Of a stretch of 64,000 bases of DNA, positions 23,989-35,250 are shown one piece after another. A program made the translations under genes and the position numbers. Each line of letters starts with the position of its first letter. The stretch's first letter is position 1. Source of the DNA: Bryoerythrophyllum caledonicum (lineage: Eukaryota > Streptophyta > Bryopsida > Pottiales > Pottiaceae); assembly GCA_963971425.1 (NCBI GenBank), contig OZ020514.1:16745218-16809217 (forward strand), read 5' to 3'. The notes beneath the pieces were generated by a model, which was not told the DNA's origin, searched no databases, and worked only from the letters and a program-made list of their open reading frames with translations.

Positions 23989-24188
23989 NNNNNNNNNNNN
24001 NNNNNNNNNNNNNNNNNNNNNNNNNNNNNNNNNNNNNNNNNNNNNNNNNNNNNNNNNNNNNNNNNNNNNNNNNNNNNNNNNNNNNNNNNNNNNNNNNNNN
24101 NNNNNNNNNNNNNNNNNNNNNNNNNNNNNNNNNNNNNNNNNNNNNNNNNNNNNNNNNNNNNNNNNNNNNNNNNNNNNNNNNNNNNNNN
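23989..24188. other. Assembly gap (200 N)
   Basis: A run of exactly 200 undetermined bases, a common default for a scaffold gap of unknown size. Confidence 0.99.
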
Positions 24189-24277
24189 GGCGCGGACGTC
24201 TAGGGGATGGGGGGGGCACACCTAAAATAATTTCCAATACATTCTTGACAAAGTACTCAAGTGAAGTTTCTGAGTTT
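24189..24277 (+). repeat. Right copy of the gap-flanking duplication
   Basis: Matches 23901-23988 except for one extra G in the G-run. It leads into the AT-rich tandem array. Confidence 0.85.
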
Positions 24278-24439
24278 ATATAGTGAACTATTGACTTTCA
24301 CTTTCACGTTTTGAAACTTAAGACTTCCACCTTTACTTTTTAAAACGTCTTATATGTTAAGAGTTACTAACACAATTGCAACTTTTGAAGTTAAAAATCA
24401 AATTTTAAAAGGGAACAAAGAGAGAATTTTAAACAAATT

Positions 24440-25262
24440 TTATGAGGCATATGAATGTAAGATTCATCTCACCCAAATGATATATTTGACATGCGTCATT
24501 TGTTTATTTTTTTCCTTAAGTGTAGTGGAATGTATAAATCTAAAATGCAACTCACCCAAGTGATATATTTGACATGCGTCATTCGTTTATTTTTTCTTTA
24601 AGTGAAGTGGAATGTATAAATCCAAAATGCAGCTCACCCCAATGATATATTTGACATGCATCATTTGTTTATTTTTTCTTTAAGTGAAGTGGAATGTATA
24701 AATCCAAAATGCAACTCACCCCAATGATATATTTGACATGCGACATTCGTATATTTTATTCTTTAAGTGTAGTGGAATGTATAAATCTAAAATGCAACTC
24801 ACCCAAATGATTTATTTGACATACGTCATTGGTTTTATTTGTTCTTTAAGTATAGTGGAATGTATAAATCTAAAATGCAACTCACCCCAATGATATATTT
24901 GACATGCGTCATTTGTTTATTTTTTCTTTAAGTGAAGTGGAATGTATAAATCCAAAATGCAACTCACCCAAATGATATATTTGACATACGTCATTGGTTT
25001 TATTTTTTCTTTAAGTATAGTGGAATGTATAAATCTAAAATGCAACTCACTCCAGTGATATATTTGAGATGCGTCATTTGTTTATTTTTTCTTTATGTGA
25101 AGTGGAATGTATAAATCCAAAATGCAACTCACCCAAATGATATATTTGACATGCGACATTTGTATATTTTTTCCTTAAGTGTAGTAAATGTATAAATCTA
25201 AAATGCAACTCAACCCAATGATTTATTTGACATACGTAGTGGAATGTATAAAAGTCTACTAT
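24440..25262 (+). repeat. Tandem array of an 82-83-base AT-rich unit, about ten copies
   Basis: The marker GTGGAATGTATAAAT recurs at 24525, 24607, 24689, 24772, 24855, 24937, 25020 and 25102, with degraded units on both sides. Alternating units differ consistently (ATGCGTCATTTG versus TACGTCATTGG), which points to higher-order duplication. Confidence 0.9.
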
Positions 25263-25482
25263 TGGAATAGAGAGTCTACAATTGGATTAGAAAGTCTTCT
25301 TTTGGAATAGAAAATAAAAGAAACTAGAGATAAACTACAAGTTTCTATGATGAAGGAACTTAGTATATAAGGCTCGGAGGTGAGATGGAAAGGCCCTCTT
25401 GCTTGACAATGTGTGGAAATTTTTTATTGGGGAGGAAACTTATTTTTACACTAAGGACTTTTTTACAGTAAAGACTACTCTA

Positions 25483-25704
25483 AATATCACTTTTAGTGTA
25501 TCCACACTACACGATTTTGAAGTGCTATAGCTTTTTACTTTTAATGAATCAGTTTACTGAGAGCACAACTATCTATACTACTGAAAGAGGCAGATCATTG
25601 TGGATATAGATGGTAAAAAGATTCACTAAGAGTGAATACTTACAGCAATTATAAGTCAATTAGTGTATACTACACTAAAAGTGATATTTAGTGTAGTGGT
25701 ATAG
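25483..25704. mobile_element. Short MITE with CACTACACTAAA ends
   Basis: The left end reads CTACTCTAAATATCACTTTTAGTGTA and the right end is its near reverse complement, giving terminal inverted repeats of about 26 bases around a 220-base body. The word matches the ends of the element at 32787-33376. The CACTA start suggests a CACTA-derived MITE. Confidence 0.55.
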
Positions 25705-25739
25705 ACTTGAAGTGTTGAACGGGGCGCAAACGGAGAGCG

Positions 25740-25912
25740 AACAGGTGGGGCGGGGGTGCTAGCAGGTCAGGGGGGGCGCGGACGGGTTGGGGGGGGGCAC
25801 GTACGGGTTGAGGGGGGGGCGCGGACGGGTCTAGGGGGGCGCGGACGGGTCCAGGGGGCGCGGGCGGGTTGGGGGGGGCGCGGGCGGGTTTGGGGGGGCG
25901 CGGACGAGTATA
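25740..25912. repeat. GC-rich tandem repeat GGGGGGGCGCGGACGGGT upstream of kinase copy 2
   Basis: Seven to eight imperfect 20-26-base units. The last runs directly into TATATAAA, placing the array just upstream of a promoter, as at 2668-2816 for copy 1, but with a different core word (GGACGGGT, not GACGTC). Confidence 0.8.
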
Positions 25913-25916
25913 TAAA
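25909..25916 (+). promoter_or_regulatory. TATA box of the second kinase-like copy
   Basis: TATATAAA follows the last GC-rich unit and precedes the leader ATG at 26124. Confidence 0.45.
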
Positions 25917-26123
25917 GTTCAAGGAGTTTGGGCCAACTTCGTTCCATTCCATAGTGGCTCCTTGTCTTGACGAGTGAACGCGCGTCTTGCTTGGAACTAC
26001 TGTGGAATGTTCAGATTTGGAAGGGGAGATTTTTTTTTTTTTTGCAGGAACTATTTCATGATGTCTTTAAGGCAAGGATCTGGCAAAAGGCCCATGTAGG
26101 AAGATTTGGATGCTCCGGAGGCG

Positions 26124-27440
26124 ATGGACTTCATGAGCCGGGTAGGATCAGAATCAGAAACTGGTTCAATTCCCTCTTCCGGCTCCGGGGGGAAGAAGAA
26201 GAAGAAGAATACTTCCGCCAACAAGAAAGATGAAGAATATCCACCAAAGGAATAGACACATTTCATTCGAGAGGTGACCATCACTTACTATCGTATTCGT
26301 ACACGAGATATGTTGAAGAAATCATTTTTGGATTATGGACATGCGGGGGTTTTAAAGCTACAGGTTGATTTGGAACGTGAATTTCAGAGCAAACTTGCTC
26401 AATCTGAGCAGTTTATGGATTGCATGAACAAGTATTTTCATGCTTCAAAATGGATGGCACAACAAATCAGCACAGCTACAACAAACATCACGCATGTGTT
26501 GAATGCGTGGTAATAATAGCGAGGGGAGCAGCGAGGAGCGATGAAGACGCTCAGTTTCTTGAGAAACAAAAGTGGGTTAAAAAAGAATGTGGAAAACATT
26601 GAAGAGGCAATAAAAAAGGCATGCCTTGGAATGAACAAGCACTGAAGGCGGCGATGGAACAACACGTGCACTTGGGAGTAGTGTGGATTCCAGAGAAGGC
26701 AAAGATTGTGCCATTGTCTTGGTTTGATTCTCAAGGAGGATACGGCAAAGTGTGGAAAGTATGGATTGCAGATATGCTAGATATTCCAATCCATATTGAA
26801 TTTGTGGGCAAACTTTCAATGGCTAAAACTGAACGTGAAAAGCATGAACAACGTTCAATTGAGGCTCTAGTTTGCCCCGTTCAGCATCCAGGTGTGATTA
26901 AGTTTTGGGCTCTTCATTCAAATAGCATAGAAGCCTATTCATTGTGGTAGAACAGTGATAGCATTTCCAACTTACAAAAATTCAATAGCTTGGCGTCTGA
27001 GGCAATGAGCAACAAGGAAGTAATGAAATTAAAACATCTCACCATCGAGCAAAGCAAAAAAATTGTTGCCTTTTGAAAGAACAGAGGAGTGTTGGCTTGG
27101 GCTCTCATATATGTAATGGACCTAGTCCATAAGGCAAAAATATCCACAATGATTTAACACCGTCAAATGTTCTACTCCACTTTCCACCGGAGGATGTGGA
27201 GAAAGTATATATTGGAGTGTGATTGGGGATGGCAAGCCGAATTATAAAAAACAAGGCCTCGTATTTTGGTTTCCAAGATGAAAATCGATGCCGGCAAATG
27301 AAGGAACACAAGCGGTATGTCGCCCCGGAGTTGTTTTTTGTATTTGGGGGACCAAAAGACGAGGAGCGCAATTTGGAACGCATGAAGAGCTTGCATCCAT
27401 ATACAATGGAATCTGATGCATATGTGTTTGAAAACTTTAC
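26124..27440 (+). pseudogene. Protein-kinase-like pseudogene, paralogue of 3006-4583
   Basis: The leader (MDFMSRVGSE ... GGKKKKK) meets TAG in the same place where copy 1 has TAA, then resumes. Further stops fall at 26512 and 26948. Kinase marks recognisable across frames are QGGYGKVWKV (glycine loop), FVGKLSM, NIHNDLTPSNVLLHF (catalytic loop), RYVAPELFFVFGG (APE region) and ESDAYVF. The DWG is lost near 27217. The frame then runs without a break into low-complexity DNA after ENFTPLL (27440), so the 3' end has been replaced. Clearly more decayed than copy 1. Confidence 0.65.
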
Positions 27441-29310
27441 CCCCCTTCTTGCATCGACTTCGTCCTTGCCGGCACGACCGTCGACCTCCAATTTCTCCGA
27501 CCTGCAGTGCTCCCACCAGCACCGCACCACACGTCGCTTCTGCAGCCGACGCGCCCACTTTGCACCACTGCCTCGTGCTACTCCCAGCGCCCGCACTGAA
27601 CTCACTCCCTACGCGATCACACCACACACAACTCCGAACCCCGATCTGCTCCTCCGACCGCCACAATTTCGAGCGCAGACTCAGCCACCGTGCCTACAGA
27701 CGCGCACCCAGCGCTTTCCACCGATTGCCCAAGAACCCCAACACTCAACGCCCCGATTTCCCTCGACCGCGCGTCCTGCCTTCTTCCCGTAGCGCTCAGA
27801 ACCCAGGCACGACACACGAATACCTCCTGCGCCAAACTCTCCAGCGTTCTCTTTCATGACCACGTCGCACTCCAAGCGCCCTCGCTGTGAATTCAACTCT
27901 GGCATAGACGCCCCGTCCACGTAGGCGCTCTATCACTGCCCGACACTCCGCGTCCGACTTCGACGAAGCCCTCCGCCCAATCACACCACTCGCACGTTCA
28001 TCAACCCGACCTACAACTGTGTCACCCACCAGACACACTTACAGAGACAACTCCCGATCCGCAGCTGCACACAAGCGAACCCAACAGCCTTCCGCCGCAG
28101 CCACCTCTTGCGCAACCACCTCCGACACCACTCGCCGAGCCTGCCCACATCCACGATCGCGGCCTCCTTGAGACCGCCCAGCTCGCCCGTATTCTCTCCG
28201 CTCGCTCGTGCGCAGATGCCGACTTCTCTTCCCTAACCAGCGTCGTCGTCCGCGCCCAACAGAACGCGCCCTCTCCTCGGACAGCCCGCCGCTGCCAGCG
28301 TCCTCCCTCGAACTCTCCTCGGAACCTCCACTCACTTCGACCGCACACAGCGCGCTGTCTCGCGCTCTCCTCTCCCCCCGCACAAGGACAACAACGAGCG
28401 CCCACAGGCACACACCGCGGTCTACAGCGATCGCACTCACTCAACAACCCTGACTCACTACTCACGCAAGCGATCTCTCCTCCCTCTCGCTCACACAACA
28501 TGCGCACCACTTCCACAACTCTCCCCACGCTAAACCAACCACAGCTCTCAAACCCCTATACACAACTCTCACCCTGATTCGACCAAAAACCCTCGCACCA
28601 ATACAAACGTGCGCGCCCATAGACACGCCGTGATCCCCAACGACCGCTCTCTTCACACGCCGCACTCCCGGCGACCAACTCCCACACCTGCGCTAACCGC
28701 ACACCTCCAGCTTCACTCGTCCAAACTCCAACCGAAAAGAAAACGAACACTGCAGCCCTATATACACAGCACTCTCGAGCACCCTGACCGCTCAACCACA
28801 CTCCCCACACCGTTCGCCACCTCTTGATCCCCGTGCTCCCCCAGCTCTCTACACCCAATAGTGAACTCCACCTCCGAACCCGCGCACGCCTCTCGCGCTC
28901 CACACAACGCACTCTTCACACGCAAATCTCCTCCTCTCCCGCGCACGCCCTTGTCGTGTACCACAGAAACGCCGCGCGATTCCCTCTCGTCGTGACGTAC
29001 TAGCCAGCTCTTTACTCAGATTCGCGCACCGAATTCGCGCGCGGCGCCTTCTTCACCAATCAGATTGATTGCACGTCGTCCTCATCTCGTGCCCGCGGCG
29101 CAATTCCAGTGTCGGTTCTTCTTTCTAGCCGCTCCCAAACGATTCCGGCTCTCCAACACCGTGTCGAGACTTCCTGGAATCGAGGGCGGCACATTCCTAC
29201 CCTTGCATCCTTTCTCAGCAGATGAACCCCTCGTTCTCCAAGGGTATCCCGAGGGTATCGGCCATCGTCCGTTCGTCTTCGTCCTCGTCTTCTCGTTATC
29301 TTATTTTTAA
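27440..29310. other. GC-rich low-complexity DNA, open in many frames
   Basis: Repeats of CTCTCGCGC, CCACACC and GACCG words; frames are open on both strands and give Arg/Pro/Ser-rich products without domains. It resembles 7700-8530 in composition, suggesting a shared repeat family. Confidence 0.5.
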
Positions 29311-30060
29311 TTTTATTTTTCTATTCTTTTCTTTTCTTCTATTTCTAATTTTTCTGCTACTTCTAATTTTTTCCTTGTGAGGTATAACCTCCTCTAAACT
29401 CTATCCATCTCCCATCTGTTTCTCCCACTATTCTAATTTATCTCCCAAAATTTGGTCATCTATCTACAATTAATTGCTACATGTTCGCCCCAACTTTGGT
29501 GAACAACCACCTAATTAAGTAGTAAAATACTACTGAAAGGCTTCCTAAATCCTTGTCTATTTTCTCCTCGCACCTAAGGTCGTCCATAAAAACCCAACCT
29601 CCTTCCACTCATTTGTTGAAGTATTCTGGGCTTTTAACACTATTAACCATCTGTCGTGGCTAACTTTTGACTAGTGTATTAAAAATTCAACAATTTAACC
29701 AAAAAATTAAATGGGACCCAAAATTTGGGCTCACAAAAAGCTAGGATTTTGATTAGTTATACCTTCAAAATCAATTCCATAGTCCCATGTAAGCTCCACG
29801 CCCACCAAGACGCGCTGGTTTGTAAAGAATGCCACCTACTTTTAAAATATCAGTGGGTCAGCGGCTCTTTTTAACCATCCATAGAAATTTCCCTGCATCA
29901 AAAAAATAGATGTAACAAAAAGAACACGCATTTTTCCTTACGTAAAAGTAGCCTCGCAAATGCGTTTCAATCAATACTGGTATCTGCAATAAATTTGCGT
30001 CATATCACCTGGGCACACAATCAATCGAATGGAAATAAGTGGAAACATGATGCTTGAATA
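29310..30060. other. AT-rich stretch without a gene
   Basis: CT-rich run at 29300-29370, then plain AT-rich sequence; nothing recognised. Confidence 0.45.
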
Positions 30061-30112
30061 GAAATATATGGTGGAATGCAAATCTTGTATTCAATGTTTG
30101 ATTGCAATATGC

Positions 30113-31095
30113 CTATCTGTGATTTAGAAATCTGGAGACATTTCCTTCTCTGGTGGCATCAATTGACACACAATCCTTGTCGCTCAACTCATCCTTCAAT
30201 CTACAGTCCGCATCTAAACTCAAAACATACTTACCATCGAAGAATCTCATGTTATCCAACTCAAGCCTAAATAATACTTCTTCTACAGACTTCAAGACAA
30301 AAGCGCCTACTAGTAAATCTTCCAAGGTCTTGATGCCCTACTTTTTATCGTCGCTGACCCAAAAAACCTGCAACCTTTTAGAGCTCACATGTCATTACCA
30401 GTATATCAACTGAAAGTTTTGAATATTTGTATAGTAAGATTGAGCAGAAAGAGGATGGAAATGTATAAAATGAACGTTGGTTTTGAGCACAAACCTAGAG
30501 TCTTTGCGTCATTCCCTTTTGAACCATACAATTAGTACAATTGAAATCACAAAAATAGGAAGGCTTATATTCCATAACAAAAGTCCGACTTATATGACCA
30601 AAACATCGCCCTTCCACAACATTAGAACATGTACTACCATAGAATTCATACAAATCTTCATCTAGTGGAAAAGTCTCCCTCAACACCTGCAAAAAAGTGA
30701 TATTTTTTTAAGATTAACAATATAGACTTTGGATCTCTAAAGATATAGAATTGATGGAAAGGTAGTCTAATATTAAATTTTGGGCACGGTAGATGTGGCT
30801 TGCCATTTCAACCTAGTGCTCATCAAGGAGGTCGTCTCTACCATATAGAGCACAACCACTAGCAAAATATGCACACTTGCATTTATTCCACATCCCCACC
30901 CCGCAAGCTAAAACGCACTTCTTCCAACCATTCCTCCATTTTACGGCTAGGTTGTTTTGTACAAAATTAAGTCCACTAAGCGAGTTATCAATGATATATT
31001 TGAACTCACTTGGTCCTTGATATGGGTCTTCAATGACAACCACGTCTGTTGGGATCCGTTCGACACCATTCGATAAAACACAACACTTTTCAAAG
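30113..31095 (-). pseudogene. SUVR-like SET-domain histone H3K9 methyltransferase, degraded
   Basis: Three minus-strand exons fit plant SUVR proteins. Exon about 31095-30824 has SNGVERIPTDVVVIED and the pre-SET cysteines (KKCVLACGVGMWNKCKC). Exon 30686-30495 has the last pre-SET part (CDFNCTNCMVQKGMTQRL); its acceptor is TTTTTTGCAG. Exon 30367-30116 starts the SET domain (KK-stop-GIKTLEDLLVGAFV) and reaches DATREGNVSRFLNHR, a SUVR signature in which NHR replaces the commoner NHS. TAG stands for the conserved Trp (30340-30338). Two exons end in TAG directly before GT, where CAG would fit. The donor after NHR reads AT instead of GT. The C-terminal SET half and post-SET are not found. Host-derived or element-borne is unclear. 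Confidence 0.75.
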
Positions 31096-31099
31096 ACTT

Positions 31100-31770
31100 C
31101 AATATCTTACATGCATGAAGCAAATGATGCATTACACAACCACTCCTAAATAGTACACTATACACAGTAAGGGTTGGTTACTTTAGAATTGAACTACAAG
31201 CATATATAGTGGTTAAAAGGTAAGCACTAAATATCCCTGTACCTGCACCATTAACACCGCAATACACTAATAGTGACATGTATCCCATGTGACTTTTCCC
31301 ATGAAAGCATACTACAGTATTTTATGGAATACTGCATTGCATTTAATACTCTGTAGTACACTGCAGCATATCCCAATTCGACTGTAGTTTAGTATCTTCA
31401 AAACTATGATTCATTGTAGAACATCGGGGTATAATCAGCTTAGTCAAGTAAAATGACTAATGCTTTCGTGTCCCATGGGTGGGAGCAACACATAATATCA
31501 CAAAGAAATTGTAGGAGAATAATGAATGGCTTAAGTGCAAGATCGTGAAAAGGAGTATACAATCTGTGGTCTGGCAAAACAGCGTACATAAATTATCTGC
31601 TCACACCCAAAGTCGGACCAAAACACATCCATGTAGAAATAAATAGACAACCATGACCGACATTTCATTTTCGAGCACAGAGTAGGGAAAAATGCCCACG
31701 ACTTGTAGTACCTACTAAAACTTAGATTCCAAACAACTACCTTCTACAAGATCTCTTTACCTTTGCAGCC
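31100..31770. other. Stretch without a supported gene between the SUVR-like blocks
   Basis: AT-rich with scattered TACAGTA / CTGTAGT words; possibly intron. Confidence 0.35.
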
Positions 31771-31776
31771 TTCGGG

Positions 31777-32574
31777 TTGCCACCTTCAATGGCATCTAGA
31801 TCCTCGGCAGTTGGTGTTTCGACTCTCTTCCTCTTGACCGTGCTCTCCTTCTTGGAACTTGTGTTAGCCAGTCCTTCAGTAGGTCCATCTCGTCTTGTCC
31901 TCTATTCTCCTTCCCTTTCTTCCACTATAGCTCTGCATTCTTTTTCAACAACACTAACACTTCCCTTTCCTCTTCAGTGTTAGCCTGAGCAACATTGGTA
32001 GTGACTCCCTTCCCTTTAACAATGCCCTTCTTAAGTTTCTTCATCTTCATTTCAGCAATCCTCTGATGACACTCGGCTAGCATTTTTGCCTCCGTTAACA
32101 TTAGGTCCTCCCCTTCTTGCCCATTAGATTCACCTTGAAACTCATCACATGCTCCTATGCAAACACACTCCATATCAAAGACGGTGAATACCATGAAGTG
32201 TTCACTGCCCTACACAACAAGTCCTAAACAACCCCGGCATTAACAAAAGAATACATTCTTGTCCATGTTTAGAGGGCAAATTCACAACTACTTTTCTGGA
32301 ACACGGTAGAGTCAAGTCCTAGTATACCCTTCGCGTCCGCCGATGGCTGACTTGCGGCTGGCAATGAGCCACCCTTGGTACTAAACCTAGGCGCTGTTTC
32401 CGCAGAGGTCGGCTCAGGTTCGCCTACACATGCTTGCTTCTTCTCCGGCGATATAATATCAGGTGATCGCGGAGGCTCATTTGGGGCTACCTTCAGAGGA
32501 CTTGGGCTTGAAAACACAGGCAAGGAGTCAGTGTTCACAACTTCCGCCGCCGCCTCATGTTTCTTCGAGGCCAT
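31777..32574 (-). pseudogene. Possible N-terminal exons of the SUVR-like gene
   Basis: Minus-strand frames 32574-32269 (starts MASKKHEAAAEVV, Pro/Ser-rich), 32194-31925 (Lys/Glu-rich, MKMKKLKKGIVKGKG) and 31890-31777 (VKRKRVETPTAEDLDAIEGG) look like a charged, nuclear-type N-terminus. Frames change between them. Linkage to the SET domain is inferred only from strand and order. Confidence 0.3.
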
Positions 32575-32786
32575 AGGTGACGATGTGGGTGATGTCCTCG
32601 CATGTAGAGCTTTCTTTGGGCCCGAGTAACCAGATGGATTTATCCGAACAACTTAAGGCCAGAGAAACTCCTGCGACCGCTCATACAGTTCCCATCAGGT
32701 GGGACTCACCACAGTCATGCCCCTGTATGGACCCATGTGTGCGTGCTTATTGTCTTGCGTACCTTTACCATTTGTATCCGGAGACA

Positions 32787-33376
32787 AACTACACTAAACA
32801 TCGCCTTTAGTGTCGTCTACGCTAAATACGAACCCTTACACTAAATGTAAGAATCACAATTAGTGTAGTGACACAACACTACACTAAATGTGAAACATGA
32901 CACTATATGTGAATGGGAGTAAAAATCGGAATTTTTTTTTTACTTGTGCACAATTAGTGTATGAAAAGCTTGCCGTAGTGTGTGAAAACCAGCATTGTTT
33001 AGAGGAGCATAAGTCACTCAAAAAGGATCGGAATTACACTCAAGAGATGTTTTTTGACATCTAAATTATTTGTAGATGTCAAAAAACATCTCATACGTTT
33101 AATTTGAAGAAAATCTGAATAAGTTATGGGCATTCAAAGATTTTGATGATGTAAATTAAACAAAGACGGCCGGTAGGCGATTGATTGGGGGTAGGGTGAG
33201 GTGGGAAATAGGAAAACTCAACATAGAGAATAAAGACATGACGGCTAGTAGGCGGTTGATTGAGGCATCATTAATGATGTAGGCGACTAACACTAATCGT
33301 GAACCTATTCACAAATAGTGTAGTAGGGTATTACACTATTTGCGTGACTACACTAAATGCGATGTTTAGTGTAGTG
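32787..33376. mobile_element. MITE of about 590 bases with CACTACACTAAACATCGC ends
   Basis: The left end (AACTACACTAAACATCGC, first C changed) and the reverse complement of the right end (CACTACACTAAACATCGC) agree for about 40 bases with few mismatches. Inside are further CACTAAATGTG words. Flanking triplets (ACA and GGG) do not match, so the insertion duplication is lost. CACTA-derived by its ends; no coding sequence. Confidence 0.55.
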
Positions 33377-34110
33377 GGGACTAAACAAACATCCGCCTGG
33401 GTGTCTACTCCAAATTATTTGTAATAGTTGTGGTTGACTTCAAACTATGGAATGACAGCAAAGAACATGCTACAGCAACATCACACTAATTAAACAATGG
33501 TGAAGCATTAGCACATACTATATATGTATGTCGTACACTGACACATATTATGACACACACATGTACAATAGAATTGTACATGTGGTACTCAAAATGTAAT
33601 AAAAGTACTACATAGTATTTAGAAATACTGCAGTATATTACAATATAATAAAGAACTATACACTGATAACGAGAATAATACTACAATATAATATACTAGA
33701 GTAATACTATAATATGATATACACGACCTAACAGTGGATACACTGTTAGGTCATGTAGTGTACACTAGAGAACACTTTATATAGCACAAGACACGTAGGG
33801 TGCAATTCACATTGTATATTAGACAAATATCACCAAAAACACCATATTCGTTATATTGGGAGATTTCCATGATTTTGAAGATATATGATATTTAAAGTAT
33901 CAATATATATAGACATTTGTAGGTGCAAAGCATATAGACAATGCACCAAGAATACTATATTTCATTACATGGATGGACCAAATTAGCCCAATGTCCAAAA
34001 AAATTAGTAACAGTAAAGAAAGCAAATACCATTATTCCAAGATTTATTCAAACTTCATGAAAAAAAGCCACAAAGAACACTCATTTACCCTGGGGCAAAA
34101 CACAATCGTC
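33377..34110. other. AT-rich gene-free stretch
   Basis: Includes a short inverted repeat at 33727-33755 (ACCTAACAGTG / CACTGTTAGGT). Nothing coding is recognised. Confidence 0.45.
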
Positions 34111-34120
34111 CTATCACTAA

Positions 34121-34995
34121 TCAAATGGTGTAGGGAGTTCTGCCATAAGCCTCTATACGCGACCTCAAAAAAGCCCTCTGACGTTGCCTAGTCCATGTTG
34201 CAACATTCTCTTGCATTAGTGGACTCTCTAGAAGATGCTGCAAACCCCGCCTACGCACCTCGTCACTGTTTGATTTGGGCAGCGAGTGTCGACGCGTGGG
34301 GGAAGGAGAGCATTTGTCTCTAGCAGCATTTCTTGAGAGAATACGGGGGCGGAGAAATTTGCCAGATGGTTCCTGCACAATAGGCGCCACACACAATCCA
34401 AACAAATATACTTTAGATCGAATACTCCTACACATCACACATGAAAATTGTATCAATAAGATCCATCCTAGCGCACTTTAGGTCAAATGGAGCTAAACTG
34501 TAGAAGGGAAGATCCACAGACAACATTTACCATCCAACGAATAAAAACAAAATCAAATGAACCAAAACTACATGAGTACAATGTAGCTCAACAACAAACA
34601 AAAATTGCCTAGGCCAAAACGACTCAATAGTGTAATAACTTGGAGGTCAACATATCACGCACCTCGAGCGAGCGATGGGAAGTAGCATCCTCTAAACCGT
34701 CATAGAGAGTACGCTTTGCAGGAGTACAATTATCCGGATTTAGACACGGGGACCCTGGAACTAAACGAGGCCATTGCGGCGAAGGTGAGTTGTCCTTTTC
34801 ATGAATTGGCTCCCGTGCAATAGGGCTTTCGACAACTCCGTCGTCTATTGCCATGGTCGAATAATCCATGGCTGACTGCGCGGTTGCAGTAGAGTGCAAC
34901 AAGAGCCCTTTACTCCGAACGAAAAGGGCGAACTCCTCTGGGCCCAGCAAAAAATCCACGGAAGCACGACAGTCACAGTCCTGTAGAATTTTCAA
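34121..34995 (-). CDS. Hypothetical coding blocks downstream of the FCP1-like gene
   Basis: Two minus-strand frames, 34995-34624 and 34456-34121, encode Ser/Pro- and Arg-rich sequence (NAARDKCSPSPTRRHSLPKS; QRQRAFLRSRIEAYGRTPYTI). They follow the phosphatase-like exon in order and strand and may be its last exons. No domain is recognised. Confidence 0.3.
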
Positions 34996-35250
34996 CCAAA
35001 GTGACGCTCACATATCTCAGAACAATAGAGGAAAACTCCAATCATTCAAAACAGAACGACATTCCATCAGCAGTAGGTATCCATTCCCCAAAACAAACAA
35101 AGTGGTGAAACATCTCGGTTTCATTTATCAAAAAAATATACACATGAAAAATGGTCCAACGAAATTTACAAAAAAGAGCTTCAATCAATCAATACAGTTT
35201 AGCTCTATCCAACTTAAAGTGTAATAAGCATCTAAGCGTTTCCAACGACA

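Noticed and set aside
23956-24283. Open frames running through the N gap
   Set aside because: They exist only because N is read as an unknown residue.
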